A stretch of 64,000 bases of DNA, taken from assembly GCF_017726655.1 (NCBI RefSeq), contig NZ_CP072309.1, forward strand, positions 799,501 to 863,500, read 5' to 3'. The notes under the pieces are model-generated. The model had not been told where the DNA came from. It saw only the letters and a program-made list of their open reading frames with translations, and ran no database searches. Shown here in pieces: positions 18,194-27,267 of this stretch. This DNA is from Agrobacterium tumefaciens. Its GTDB lineage: Bacteria; Pseudomonadota; Alphaproteobacteria; Rhizobiales; Rhizobiaceae. The translations under genes and the position numbers were made by a program. The stretch's first letter is position 1; every line of letters starts with the position of its first letter.

Positions 18194-18263
18194 CTGCGGC
18201 AAGATGACTCAGGACAACAGATTCCGAAGGCAAATCGGCACAGAATTTGGTAGGTTCCCGGCC

Positions 18264-19850
18264 ATGCTGAACGCCGCCGATCTTCCCGATGATGTTGCTG
18301 CCCTGAAGGCGATGCTGATCGCAGCCCAGGCACGCGAGACGGCAAAGGACGTCGCGATAGCAAGTAAGGACGAGCATATCGCTCGCAAGGACGAGCGGAT
18401 CGAACGGCTTGAGAAGCTGGTGGCCGCCTTCAAACAGGCAGCCTTCGGGCGCAAATCCGAGAAGACCGATCCCGACCAGTTCGATCTGGCATTGGAGGAC
18501 CTGGAAACGGCGATGGCTGCGATCCATGCCGAGGACGAGGCGGACACTCCTGCTGGAACCAGGACGACCAAGCCACGCACGACCAATCGTGGCTCTCTTC
18601 CAAAACATCTTCCGCGCGTCGAAGAGGTGATCGAGCCGGAAAGCCTGGTGTGCGCCTGCGGCGGCTGCCTGCATTGCATCGGCGAGGATGTCTCCGAACG
18701 CCTCGATCTCGTACCGGCGCAATTCCGAGTCTTGGTCACCCGCCGTCCCAAATATGCCTGCCGTTCCTGCACCGACGGCGTCGTTCAGGCTCCTGCTCCA
18801 GCGCGATTAATCCAGGCTGGATTGCCAACGGAGGCGACGGTCGCCCATGTGCTGGTCTCTAAATATGCTGATCACCTTCCGCTGTATCGGCAGGCCCAGA
18901 TCATGGGCCGCCAGGGTGTCGATCTCGACCGCTCCACACTTGCCGACTGGGTCGGGCGAGCAGCCTATGAGCTGCGTCCCGTCTTCGATGCGCTGATCGC
19001 CGACCTGAAGCGCTCGACCAAGCTGTTCATGGACGAGACCCGTGCTCCGGTTCTCGATCCAGGCTCTCGCAAAACCAAGACCGGATACTTCTGGGCGTTG
19101 GCACGGGATGATCGACCGTGGAACGGCAGTGCTCCGCCAGGGGTCGCCTTCACCTACGCGCCTGGTCGCGGAGGCATTCATGCCGAACGGATATTGCGGG
19201 GCTTCTCCGGCGTCCTGCAGGTCGATGGTTATGCCGGATACAACAGGCTGATCGGTCCAGACCGGATTGGCCCAGACATTCGGCTTGCCTATTGCTGGGC
19301 GCACGCTCGTCGCAAGCTGGTCGAGATCACCCGTAACGGAATAGCACCGATTGCCGAGGACGGCGCCAAACGGATCGGCGAGCTGTACCGGATCGAAGCC
19401 GAATTGCGCGGCCTTGATCCGCAGGCTCGTCTTGCTGGGCGGCAGGAACGGTCTGCACCGCTCGTCGCCGACATGCAGGTTTGGCTCACGCATAACAGAG
19501 CCCGTGTCGCTGCAAAATCCCCGCTCGGAGAAGCCTTGGCCTACATCGCCAAATACTGGGATGGCCTCCAACTCTTCCTGACAGACGGTCGCATCGAGAT
19601 CGATAGCAACACCGTCGAGCGGACCATTCGTCCGATTGCACTGAACCGGAAAAACGCGCTCTTTGCGGGTCACGATGCCGGAGCAGAGAACTGGGCCACC
19701 ATCGCTTCGCTCATCGAGACCTGTAAGCTCAATGCCGTCGATCCGTTGGCCTACGTGACCAGCACACTCGCCGCCATCGTAAATGGCCATAAGCAGAACC
19801 GGATCGATGAACTGCTACCTTGGAATTATTCCGGGCGAACAAACGGTTGA
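18264..19850 (+). CDS. tnpC: IS66 transposase TnpC
   Basis: A 528-aa DDE transposase when started at 18264 (MLNAADLPDDV); an upstream in-frame start at 18129 would overlap tnpB. It has a Leu/Lys-rich coiled-coil N-terminus, a Cys-rich zinc finger (VCACGGCLHC and later YACRSC) and the catalytic triad: Asp in FMDETRAP, Asp in LQVDGYAGYNRL and Glu in NTVERTIRP. It looks complete, so the element may still be active. Confidence 0.95.
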   Translation: MLNAADLPDDVAALKAMLIAAQARETAKDVAIASKDEHIARKDERIERLEKLVAAFKQAAFGRKSEKTDPDQFDLALEDLETAMAAIHAEDEADTPAGTRTTKPRTTNRGSLPKHLPRVEEVIEPESLVCACGGCLHCIGEDVSERLDLVPAQFRVLVTRRPKYACRSCTDGVVQAPAPARLIQAGLPTEATVAHVLVSKYADHLPLYRQAQIMGRQGVDLDRSTLADWVGRAAYELRPVFDALIADLKRSTKLFMDETRAPVLDPGSRKTKTGYFWALARDDRPWNGSAPPGVAFTYAPGRGGIHAERILRGFSGVLQVDGYAGYNRLIGPDRIGPDIRLAYCWAHARRKLVEITRNGIAPIAEDGAKRIGELYRIEAELRGLDPQARLAGRQERSAPLVADMQVWLTHNRARVAAKSPLGEALAYIAKYWDGLQLFLTDGRIEIDSNTVERTIRPIALNRKNALFAGHDAGAENWATIASLIETCKLNAVDPLAYVTSTLAAIVNGHKQNRIDELLPWNYSGRTNG

Positions 19851-19935
19851 AGTCCGCTTCGGCCCAAGGCGGTCAGTGAGGTTGCTCAACTTTGTGAATC
19901 CTCTAATTTCTTAATTGATTATGGAGAAGACTGAT

Positions 19936-20388
19936 ATGACATGGCTTATCCACTCTTTCTCGGGAATTGGGCCCATAAAATTCGGCATGACTCCAGAGGA
20001 TGTCGCCACACATATCGGAGCACCAGACCGGTCAAGACGAGGCCTTCGGTCTGATACGTTCAGTGAACATCGCGGTACCAAAGCGCCAATCGTGCGTTAT
20101 CGAGGAAATCGCGTTCGCGAGATCGAAGCCTTCTACGACATTGGGGTAGTTATGTTTCGAGGAATATCTATTTTCGAAACGAACGGATTAAAGGTACTCC
20201 GCGCATTGGAGCAGCTAAATGGGGGAGCTGCGATTTCTGCTGGGATCATACTGTTCGACAAGCTCGGCTTAACGGCGGGTCGCCTGGATGAAGGTCCGCC
20301 CACAGGGCATTCGGTAACCGCCTTTACGTCCGGCACCTGGGACGGCAAGACCGCCGACTTCAAGAGCATCAGCTTCAATGACCGCTAA
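19936..20388 (+). CDS. Passenger gene of the IS66 element, unknown function
   Basis: A 150-aa soluble protein starting at 19936 (MTWLIHSFSGIG), 6 bases after GGAGAAG; an in-frame ATG at 19921 overlaps that ribosome site. There is no signal peptide or membrane segment. GPIKFGMTPEDV near the start, IEAFYDIGVVMF and a C-terminal GTWDGKTADFKSISF are the most distinctive parts. The first motif recalls short orphan proteins sometimes found beside toxins as immunity genes, but this is only an impression. It lies inside the IS ends and so moves with the element. I do not recognise a function. Confidence 0.8.
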   Translation: MTWLIHSFSGIGPIKFGMTPEDVATHIGAPDRSRRGLRSDTFSEHRGTKAPIVRYRGNRVREIEAFYDIGVVMFRGISIFETNGLKVLRALEQLNGGAAISAGIILFDKLGLTAGRLDEGPPTGHSVTAFTSGTWDGKTADFKSISFNDR

Positions 20389-20475
20389 TGGCGCATTCTC
20401 GCCTTCAATGTTGCAGCGGGAATCTTCGGAATTGTCCATCGCGCTTGGTAAATGTGCGAGGAAGACACCGCTTAC

Positions 20476-20483
20476 ACTGAGGC
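20476..20483. repeat. Target-site duplication, right copy (ACTGAGGC)
   Basis: Identical to 17366-17373 and directly adjacent to the right inverted repeat ending CGCTTAC at 20475. It marks where the AraC-family gene resumes. Confidence 0.95.
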
Positions 20484-20798
20484 CTGCAGGACCAGCTTTC
20501 CGAGGTGTCAATGACGGTAACGCTTCCTGCGGGGTGGCTTCCTTCATGGAAAAGCCGACCTGAGCGCCAGATGGTGTGCTTTTGGTAGTCCGTCTGCTGG
20601 ACAACCATGATAAACCCATCGGTCCTCGGGACCTCCATTGTTTCGGGTCCCGAACCTTGAATTCGTCCGACAGTGTGTACGACTTCAATGCCGTTTGATT
20701 GAAGACTGTTTGCCCTCATGTTCCATCCCTAATGCTGCCTGCTCGAATGGGCATGTCGCGCCGACGGCACCCATTCACGAATTGCCAGTGTACAATCG

Positions 20799-21674
20799 CT
20801 ACGAGACACGGACCGCAGCGAATTCCTGGACCAACAGGTCAACGAGTACCCGAACCTTCCTTGCCGGGTTTTGCCCAGGAGGCCGAACGATATAAATTCC
20901 AACAGGAGGAAGCGCATAGTCGGTCATGATTGGAACAAGCGCTCCTCTCGCGACGAACGGCTCAGCGACGATCTCGCCCATCGCGACGATGCCTATTCCC
21001 GCGACTGCAGCCTCGACAAGAACATGTGCGCTATCGGCTTTGAAGCGGCCCTGGGGATGAACCGTGACGGACGTGTCGCCGCTGGTAAACGTCCATGCGT
21101 CCGTCCCAGGGGTGATCGCGTTGTGTTTGAGGACGTCCGCAGGGGTACCCGGGGCGCCATGCTGATTGATATAATCCGGGCTGGCGTATAACCCGACGGC
21201 GAGCGACCCGATCTTACGTGCCACCAGGTTTGAATCGGGCAGGTAACCGACGCGGATGCCGCAATCGAAACCCTCCGCGACGAGATCAACATAGCGATCG
21301 TTGAACCGAATATGGACGTGAAGTGCCGGATGGCGCCGGCCAAGCTCTGCGAGTGACGGCGCTAGCTGAGCGGCGAAAGATGCTGGGGCTGCTATTCGCA
21401 ACAAGCCTTGCAGTTCGCCTTCGGGCGACATTTCTTCGCGCGCGGCTTCTATCGTCGAACAGACATCCGCTGCCCTGTCACGGAACAACGCTCCAGCTTC
21501 CGTCAACGCGGCGCCGCGTGTTGTTCGTGCGAGCAACTGCACACCCAGCTCGTCCTCAAGACGTAGCACACGCCGACTGACGATTGACTTCGCAAGTCCC
21601 AGACGTCGCGCTGCGGAGTTGACGCCCCCTGCGTCGGCAACCTCCACAAAAGTTCGCAAGTCCTCTATTTCCAT
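20799..21674 (-). CDS. LysR-family transcriptional regulator
   Basis: A 291-aa LysR protein: MEIEDLRTFVEVADAGGVNSAARRLGLAKSIVSRRVLRLE spans the winged HTH, followed by an effector domain with RFNDRYVDLVAEGFDCGIRVG. That combination marks the group that regulates nearby oxidoreductases. It is divergent from the flavin monooxygenase at 21963, with 288 bp between them, and is the natural candidate to control it. Confidence 0.92.
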   Translation of the reverse strand: MEIEDLRTFVEVADAGGVNSAARRLGLAKSIVSRRVLRLEDELGVQLLARTTRGAALTEAGALFRDRAADVCSTIEAAREEMSPEGELQGLLRIAAPASFAAQLAPSLAELGRRHPALHVHIRFNDRYVDLVAEGFDCGIRVGYLPDSNLVARKIGSLAVGLYASPDYINQHGAPGTPADVLKHNAITPGTDAWTFTSGDTSVTVHPQGRFKADSAHVLVEAAVAGIGIVAMGEIVAEPFVARGALVPIMTDYALPPVGIYIVRPPGQNPARKVRVLVDLLVQEFAAVRVS

Positions 21675-21962
21675 TCGCTTCTCCTGTCCCTATAACGGGG
21701 ACAGTGATAGCATTTCCGTGGACTGTTGTGCCAGTACCGGCGACAGTAATTTTGGTTCTGAGGGCAGCGCAAATTGGGCGAGGTTTTTCCTTGAGCACCT
21801 CATCGCGCGCAACGAAGAACCAGACTGGATACACCCCTGCGATGGCGGGATGTCAGATGTAGTCAGACAGCAAACAGGGAGATCATTCGCTCGTCTTCTA
21901 ACCGTATCGTCGAGCGATAGGACTGAGGCTGGCCAGGAGAAGCATTATTTCAGGAGATATGA

Positions 21963-23150
21963 ATGAACATCCAGACAAGAGAAGTCGGTTCCGAGGTTTT
22001 GGTCCCGACCCTGGAGGACCTGCGCGCCAGGTTCAGCCCCTACCTTTCTGAAATGGAGATAATCCGTGCGCTTCCGGCTGGCGCGATCGAAGAGCTTCGA
22101 AAGATCGGAGTGTTTCGAATGTTCACTCCCAACCGATTCGGCGGCCTTGAACTGGCGTTCCCCACAGCCCTCGAACTGGTCAGGCGCATTGCGATGATCG
22201 ACGGATCGATCGGGTGGATCGCTGCTATCAACAGTGGTGCAGCCATCATACTTCCCCGTTTGCCGTTGTCAGCCCTCGAAGAGGTTTACAAGAACGGACC
22301 GGATCAGGTCGTTGCAGGCTCTGCTCAAGCGAAGGGCGTCGGGATGAGAGTTGCCGGTGGCTGGCGCGTCACCGGACGGTGGCCTCTGGCAAGTGGCTGC
22401 AAAGCCGCGAACTGGATGATCGCGGGCTTCAAGGACGGCGACGCCGACCCCGACGACAAGAGTGCCGGTACAAAACAGATGCTGCTTCCAGCCCGGCAGT
22501 TCACCGTGGAAGATACCTGGAAAGTCATGGGGCTGCGAGGCACCGGGAGCCACCATATTTCGATTGAGGATGCATTCGTATCCGACGACTTCGTTCTTAC
22601 TCTCGGCCCCGGGAAGCCTTGCGTCGATGTCCCGCTTTACCGACACCCCGCACATCTGATCGCGCTGGGACACGGATCGGTGCATCTCGGCATCGCCCGT
22701 GCGGCTATCGCAGATCTTGTGGATTTGCAGCGAGAAAAGCCTGCGGACACTGCTGGAAAGCGCGAGTTTATCCAGTTCGAGCTTGGAAAAGCCCATGGCA
22801 AGCTCAGAGCGGCGCAAGCTGCCTTTGATCTTCAGGTGCGGTCGAATTGGGCGGATGCATGCGACGACGTACCAATGAATCCCGTGACCCTTGGCGACAC
22901 GATCCAGATACTTGTTCATATCGCGGCAGAGACGCTCTCGATCGTCCGGAGCTGCTTTGAACTGGGAGGCAGCGCAGCAGTTTACGAAGATAGTCCACTG
23001 CAACGGCGGCTGCGTGATATTCAGGTCGCAACCCAGCATAGCCTCATTCACAAAACGAACTGGATGGCGGGCGGCAAAGTGCTGCTGAGCGGCGAAGGCG
23101 GGGCGTTGCTAAATGCGCTCCTACCAGGGCTGGGAGAGGGTAACCGGTGA
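21963..23150 (+). CDS. Acyl-CoA dehydrogenase-fold flavin monooxygenase (HsaA/HpaH-type)
   Basis: A 395-aa protein of the acyl-CoA dehydrogenase fold, group D flavin monooxygenase branch. Typical segments are LRKIGVFRMFTPNRFGGLE, IDGSIGWIAAINSG, VAGGWRVTGRWPLASGC and the late ELGGSAAVYEDSPLQRRLRDI. Members hydroxylate phenolic or sulphur compounds with reduced flavin supplied by a separate reductase. No reductase is adjacent, but FMN reductase genes lie at 24891 and 40578. The substrate is unknown. Confidence 0.88.
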   Translation: MNIQTREVGSEVLVPTLEDLRARFSPYLSEMEIIRALPAGAIEELRKIGVFRMFTPNRFGGLELAFPTALELVRRIAMIDGSIGWIAAINSGAAIILPRLPLSALEEVYKNGPDQVVAGSAQAKGVGMRVAGGWRVTGRWPLASGCKAANWMIAGFKDGDADPDDKSAGTKQMLLPARQFTVEDTWKVMGLRGTGSHHISIEDAFVSDDFVLTLGPGKPCVDVPLYRHPAHLIALGHGSVHLGIARAAIADLVDLQREKPADTAGKREFIQFELGKAHGKLRAAQAAFDLQVRSNWADACDDVPMNPVTLGDTIQILVHIAAETLSIVRSCFELGGSAAVYEDSPLQRRLRDIQVATQHSLIHKTNWMAGGKVLLSGEGGALLNALLPGLGEGNR

Positions 23151-23383
23151 AAACTGTCGCGTGACCAAGAAGCCGGCTCATCACACATTGGTATCGTCTT
23201 CGTAACCCGCGGTCTTGGGGCTTGAAGATTTCCGTCGGCGTTTATCGTCGTTTGCCCAGCTGTCCCTCTACCCGCGACAGCGAGGAGCACTTTTGCTGGC
23301 TACTGTGCCGGCCCTCGCGACGGTATTTTTGGTTTTTATCAGCGCTGGCTAAAGCGCCGAAATTACCAAAAAAGGCGCACCCT

Positions 23384-24184
23384 GTGGAAACGAAGAAGAT
23401 CAAACCCGACCGCAAGAGCGGCAGCTGGCAGCAAGGATGCACGGTTGAGACCACCTATCCAGGCTTGACGCTCGGTTGCAATGACAGTGGCCTCGCGTCA
23501 ATCGGAAAGATTGAGCGAACCTACGCCCTACCAGGTTTCGTCGCCTCGATGCATCCTCACCGGGACGACGAGATTTTTAGCTACTTGCGCTCCGGCACTG
23601 TTCTTCATCTCGACAGTATGGGGCACGAAGAGAAAATCTCTCCATCGCGGTTGCGGCTGATGAATGCTGGCATCGCTTTACAACACGAGGAGCGCGTCCT
23701 GGGGAGAGACCCGGTCGAGGCGTTCCATATCGTCCTCAGACCCGAGAGTGCTGGGCTTGAGCCGATGGTCCAGTTTCATGAGGTCAGGACGGTTCAGCCA
23801 AAGCCGTGGAGGCTTCTAGCGGCTCAAGCGGACGCACCGTTGGTTTTGCGGGTCAGAGCCTGGCTTCATGACGCGCATCTTGACGGCGGTACCTATTTTC
23901 TTCCTGCGCATACGAACGGCAATGGCAACATTGCGCGCATCCTCGTCATTATGGATGGCGAGGTCCGGATCGAAGGTAAAACCTTTCGAAAAGGCGACAT
24001 CATCACGCTGAGTGACAAAGCCAAGTCACTCATAGCTTCGACCCCAGCCGATGTTTTGCTCGTCGCGACCGATACGGCCGAGCCGTTTTTTACCGATGGT
24101 CTGTCCAGCGGGAACACGATTTCAACACGACCGCGACGGTCTGTCCCGTTTTCGGGGACATCGCGTAGCAGGTTCGGTGGCTAG
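23384..24184 (+). CDS. Pirin-family cupin protein
   Basis: A protein of about 266 aa if started at GTG 23384 (VETKKIKPDRKSGSW); the open frame runs back to 23222 but those codons do not look like pirin. Metal-binding residues of the N-terminal cupin are visible in MHPHRDDEIFSYLRSGTVLHLDSMG and later LQHEER plus VEAFHIVL. Pirins bind iron, and some act as quercetinases or redox sensors. The C-terminal 20 residues are basic and Ser-rich, which is unusual. The start is uncertain. Confidence 0.8.
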   Translation: METKKIKPDRKSGSWQQGCTVETTYPGLTLGCNDSGLASIGKIERTYALPGFVASMHPHRDDEIFSYLRSGTVLHLDSMGHEEKISPSRLRLMNAGIALQHEERVLGRDPVEAFHIVLRPESAGLEPMVQFHEVRTVQPKPWRLLAAQADAPLVLRVRAWLHDAHLDGGTYFLPAHTNGNGNIARILVIMDGEVRIEGKTFRKGDIITLSDKAKSLIASTPADVLLVATDTAEPFFTDGLSSGNTISTRPRRSVPFSGTSRSRFGG

Positions 24185-24257
24185 TGAAGAGACCATTCCG
24201 CAGGCATCGTCTTAACACGGATGCGGAACCATCCAGATCAACCAACGGAGAATGAAC

Positions 24258-24683
24258 ATGTCTGACACTCGCTATCTTCCTCTCGCCGGCCGCCTCCTCA
24301 TCGGTCTTCCCTTCCTGTTCTTCGGTCTTGCCAAGGCCGCCACGTTTGCCAAGACCGTCGCGCTGGTCGAAATGGTCGGCATTCCTCTTCCCCTTCTTGG
24401 CGCGATCGGTGCGATCATGTTGGAAATTGGCGGCGGACTGCTGCTGATCACCGGCTTCAAGGTCCGCCCGGTCGCCGTCCTGCTCGCCATCTTCACGATG
24501 GTCACCGCGTACTACTTCCACAGCAATCTTGCCGACGAAAACACGATGGTCCACTTCTTCAAGAACGTCATGATGACTGGTGGCCTGCTGCAGGTCGTGG
24601 CTTTCGGAGCAGGCGCGCTCAGCCTCGACGCCTATTTCGCCAAGCGCGGTGTCATACCGGCCACAGTCGCCTACGTGAACTAG
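24258..24683 (+). CDS. DoxX-family membrane protein
   Basis: A 141-aa integral membrane protein with four hydrophobic helices, typical of the DoxX family: AGRLLIGLPFLFFGLAKAA, then IMLEIGGGLLLITGFKVRPVAVLLAIFTMVTAYYFH. Start 24258 is 7 bases from GGAGA; 24252 is too close. Family members are linked to quinone or thiol redox stress in membranes. It ends just before a long terminator hairpin. Confidence 0.9.
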   Translation: MSDTRYLPLAGRLLIGLPFLFFGLAKAATFAKTVALVEMVGIPLPLLGAIGAIMLEIGGGLLLITGFKVRPVAVLLAIFTMVTAYYFHSNLADENTMVHFFKNVMMTGGLLQVVAFGAGALSLDAYFAKRGVIPATVAYVN

Positions 24684-24706
24684 TCCTTTCCATCGCCCGC
24701 CCATTC

Positions 24707-24743
24707 AAAGAGCCGGACATGCGCAAGCGATGTCCGGCTCTTT
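24707..24743. terminator. Bidirectional rho-independent terminator after doxX
   Basis: A 14-bp perfect inverted repeat, AAAGAGCCGGACAT (24707-24720) and ATGTCCGGCTCTTT (24730-24743), around a 9-base loop, with T-rich sequence after it. It should end the pirin-DoxX transcript before the FMN reductase gene at 24891. Confidence 0.88.
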
Positions 24744-24890
24744 CTAATTCAGGACCACCATTAGGTGTTCCTGCATGAGCGACAGCGAGTGCCTATTTAG
24801 CTAGCTAGTGTCATCCACCGCGATACGGCATCTTCTCTCTGCAGAACATATTTGACGCCACACTGGCTCTGATCAACAAAGGAACATACC

Positions 24891-25499
24891 ATGTCACTTA
24901 CTTCCAGCACCAAGCCGAAGATTGCCCTGATCATCGGCTCGACGCGCGCGGCTCGATTTGCTGACGTGCCCGCACAGTGGATGCTCAAGCAGGCCCAAGC
25001 GCGCACCGATCTCGATGTCGAGCTTGTCGACCTGCGCGATTTTAATCTGCCATTCTTCGATGAAGTCGCATCCAGCGCGTGGGTTCCGAGCCAGAGCCCC
25101 GAAGCCGTACGCTGGCAGGAAACGCTCGCTCGTTTCGATGGCTTCATCTTCGTCGTCGCCGAATACAATCACTCCTTGACTGGAGCGCTCAAGAACGCGC
25201 TCGACTACGCCTACAAGGAATGGAACCACAAGCCTTTCACCGCGATCGGTTATGGCGGCGTTGGCGCTGCACGCGCGATCGAGCACCTGCGCCTCATCGG
25301 CATCGAAATGCACATGGTATCCACGCATGCGACCGTCCATATCGGCGGCAGTGATTTCTTCACCGTCTTCCCGGCCGTCGGCAACCAGCCAATCGAGACG
25401 ATCGAACAGAACCTCATTCCGTCGGCAACCGCAGCACTGGACGAGCTTGTCTGGTGGGCGAAGGCAACGATGGCCGCTCGCGCCGCGACAACGGCCTAA
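24891..25499 (+). CDS. NADPH-dependent FMN reductase
   Basis: A 202-aa flavodoxin-like reductase: IIGSTRAARF near the N-terminus (FMN phosphate loop), FDGFIFVVAEYNHSLTGALKNALDY in the middle and YGGVGAARAIEHLRLI after it. It uses NADPH to reduce FMN or quinones. It begins a plus-strand group with a pirin, an F420-type oxidoreductase and an Old Yellow Enzyme, consistent with an electrophile or quinone response. A paralogue lies at 40578. Confidence 0.92.
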   Translation: MSLTSSTKPKIALIIGSTRAARFADVPAQWMLKQAQARTDLDVELVDLRDFNLPFFDEVASSAWVPSQSPEAVRWQETLARFDGFIFVVAEYNHSLTGALKNALDYAYKEWNHKPFTAIGYGGVGAARAIEHLRLIGIEMHMVSTHATVHIGGSDFFTVFPAVGNQPIETIEQNLIPSATAALDELVWWAKATMAARAATTA

Positions 25500-25562
25500 C
25501 CCTCAAATCCTCACAAAATGTGACGGGGTAGCCGACATCGGCTCCCCCGAAGGAGAAACCTC

Positions 25563-26480
25563 ATGTCTGTTCTCGACATTACCCGGCCTACCCAAACCAC
25601 AACGGCCGATGAAGTAGTAATCGACCGCCCCGTCGTTTACCGCACCCATGGGCGTGGCCACGGAGAGATCTTCCGCTTGATCAGTCCAAGCGATCTCGGC
25701 CAGCAGCTCAAGCCGTTCGTGTTCCTGGACAGCTTTGGCGGCGTCATGGACGAATTTGCCGCGGGCGGCAAGATGCACCCTCATTCCGGTATCGGTACAG
25801 TTACTGTGTTCACCCGAGGCGACGTCCATTTCGACGACCCGGAAGCAGGTCAAGGCTACATCGGTTACGGCGGCGTTGAATGGATGCGCGCCGGCGGCGG
25901 TGTCTGGCACGGCAAGGAGCTTTCTTCCGGTAAATCCGAGCGGATCCATGGCTTCCAGCTTTGGCTGGCTCTGCCTGCGGAGCTGGAGCTTTCTGAAGTC
26001 GAGAGCCAGTATTTCGAGGCGTCGGCCATGCCAGAGGTTGGCCCCGCTTACGTTATCGTCGGCAGCTACGGTGGGGTCACGAGCCCGGTCAATTCTCCCA
26101 AGGGGGTAAACTACCTCCTTGTCTCCGTCGCACCGGGCCAGCGCTGGGATTACGTCCCGCCGAGCGGCCACACGGTCGGCTGGCTCGCGGTTTCGAAGGG
26201 AAGCCTTGTTGGCTCCGCCGAGGCTTCGAACGGCGAGTTGCTTATTTTCTCCGATAACGACACAGCGATTGCGCTCGAAGGTGGTCCAGACGGGGCGACC
26301 TTTGTTCTCGGATCGGCAATCCCGCACCCACACGATCTGCACCTCGGCTACTACTCTGTTCACGCAACGGCTGAGGGCCTGGTTGCTGGCGAGAGCAACA
26401 TCCATGTTCTGAAAGAAAAAATGCTCGCCCTTGGCGACAGACAGCGCGCCTCCGGATCGACCCCGGTCTATCGCGGCTGA
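25563..26480 (+). CDS. Pirin-family cupin protein
   Basis: A 305-aa pirin. The N-terminal cupin shows DEFAAGGKMHPHSGIGTVTVFTRGDVHFDDP with the His residues that bind iron, and WMRAGGGVWHGKEL is a pirin hallmark. Well preserved and of normal length, unlike the shorter pirin at 23384. It follows the FMN reductase with 63 bp between and starts behind AAGGAGAAA. Possible roles are a redox-responsive regulator or a quercetin 2,3-dioxygenase-like enzyme. Confidence 0.92.
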   Translation: MSVLDITRPTQTTTADEVVIDRPVVYRTHGRGHGEIFRLISPSDLGQQLKPFVFLDSFGGVMDEFAAGGKMHPHSGIGTVTVFTRGDVHFDDPEAGQGYIGYGGVEWMRAGGGVWHGKELSSGKSERIHGFQLWLALPAELELSEVESQYFEASAMPEVGPAYVIVGSYGGVTSPVNSPKGVNYLLVSVAPGQRWDYVPPSGHTVGWLAVSKGSLVGSAEASNGELLIFSDNDTAIALEGGPDGATFVLGSAIPHPHDLHLGYYSVHATAEGLVAGESNIHVLKEKMLALGDRQRASGSTPVYRG

Positions 26481-26571
26481 TTTCCAATCAAGCTGTAATT
26501 GTCCTTTCCCACCGATGCCAGGGACTCAATCTCTGGCGTGACCCTTTTTGACTTTATTCAGGAGACTTCAA

Positions 26572-27186
26572 ATGCCTTCCATCGGTATCATTGGCACTGG
26601 CATGATTGGCGGAGCCATTGCCTTGCGCCTTGGCGCTAAAGGTATTGCGGCGACAGTTGCCAACAGCCGCGGCCCCGAAACACTCAAAGATCTCGTCGCC
26701 AAGGCTGGTCCTTCGATCACGGCGGGAACCAGCCAAGAAGCAGCGTCCAAGGACATCGTCTTTCTGTCGGTCAACTGGCCGAAGCTGCAAGGCGTACTTG
26801 CCGGCCTGCCCAATTGGAATAACCGCATCCTTATCGACACGAACAATCCGATGCAGCGACCGCCCCTTCCCCCGATCGACGTTGCCGGCCGGGCGTCAAG
26901 CGCAATCATCCAGGAATGGGCGCCGGGTGCGCGTGTCGTGAAGGCCTTCAACCACCACTACTTCATGAACCTTGAGAAGGCACCGGATGCCGATGGCGGC
27001 CGACGCGTCCTGTTTTATGCCGGCGATGACGAGGCCGCAAAGGCAGAGGTTGCGAAACTGATCGATCAACTCGGCTTCTTCGGGCTCGACCTCGGCGACA
27101 TCGAGCATGGCAGCCGGCTGTTCCAATCGCCTGGCGGCCCACTGATTGCTCATGATTTCGTGAAGATCGATAGCCCTTTGCCCTGA
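26572..27186 (+). CDS. NADPH-dependent F420 reductase-like dinucleotide-binding protein
   Basis: A 204-aa Rossmann protein started at 26572 behind AGGAGA: IGIIGTGMIGGAIALRLG is the nucleotide-binding loop, followed by KDIVFLSVNWPKLQGVL and VKAFNHHYF. This matches the F420-dependent NADP reductase-like family, which outside actinobacteria and archaea works with NADP and other acceptors. It sits between a pirin and an Old Yellow Enzyme gene in the same direction. Confidence 0.88.
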   Translation: MPSIGIIGTGMIGGAIALRLGAKGIAATVANSRGPETLKDLVAKAGPSITAGTSQEAASKDIVFLSVNWPKLQGVLAGLPNWNNRILIDTNNPMQRPPLPPIDVAGRASSAIIQEWAPGARVVKAFNHHYFMNLEKAPDADGGRRVLFYAGDDEAAKAEVAKLIDQLGFFGLDLGDIEHGSRLFQSPGGPLIAHDFVKIDSPLP

Positions 27187-27267
27187 ATGAAATCGAGAGT
27201 GGGACCGGCTTCGGTTCCGCTCTCCAATTGCATCAGCCGCGTCCAAGGACAATCAATAGGAACTCAG

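Larger units (their letters stand above)
17374..20475 (+). mobile_element. IS66-family insertion sequence, 3102 bp, with a passenger gene
   Basis: The left end begins GTAACCGGTGTTTCGG and the right end, read inward on the minus strand, begins GTAAGCGGTGTCTTCC; 21 of the first 29 positions match. Both ends are flanked by the 8-bp direct repeat ACTGAGGC. Inside are tnpA, tnpB and tnpC in the standard IS66 order, plus a fourth gene (19936-20388) in the same direction between tnpC and the right end. The second IS66 element of this window is 2.5 kb and lacks such a gene. It interrupts an AraC-family regulator gene. Confidence 0.95.
16779..20719 (-). pseudogene. AraC-family regulator gene split by an IS66-family element
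   Basis: The N-terminal part (20719-20476) reads MRANSLQSNGIEVV through PAGSVTVIDTSE, an AraC-type ligand-binding domain. The C-terminal part (17365-16779) reads SSFETVHFSLS and ends with two HTH motifs (VEELAAACGLSVSYFIRAFK and FADQGHLSRVFKSKCGVSP). Removing the insertion and one copy of the 8-bp duplication joins the parts in frame: 244 + 587 = 831 bases, 276 codons plus stop, a normal size for this family. The gene is therefore interrupted. A GTG at 17351 could in principle start a C-terminal fragment with the DNA-binding domain only. Confidence 0.92.

Noticed and set aside
18129..18263. N-terminal extension of the first TnpC
   Set aside because: It overlaps tnpB; the ATG at 18264 gives the usual transposase start.
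19861..19890. GTTGAGCAACC as the right end of the first IS66 element
   Set aside because: It resembles an IS66 end only weakly, whereas the end at 20475 matches the left end and has the exact 8-bp duplication.
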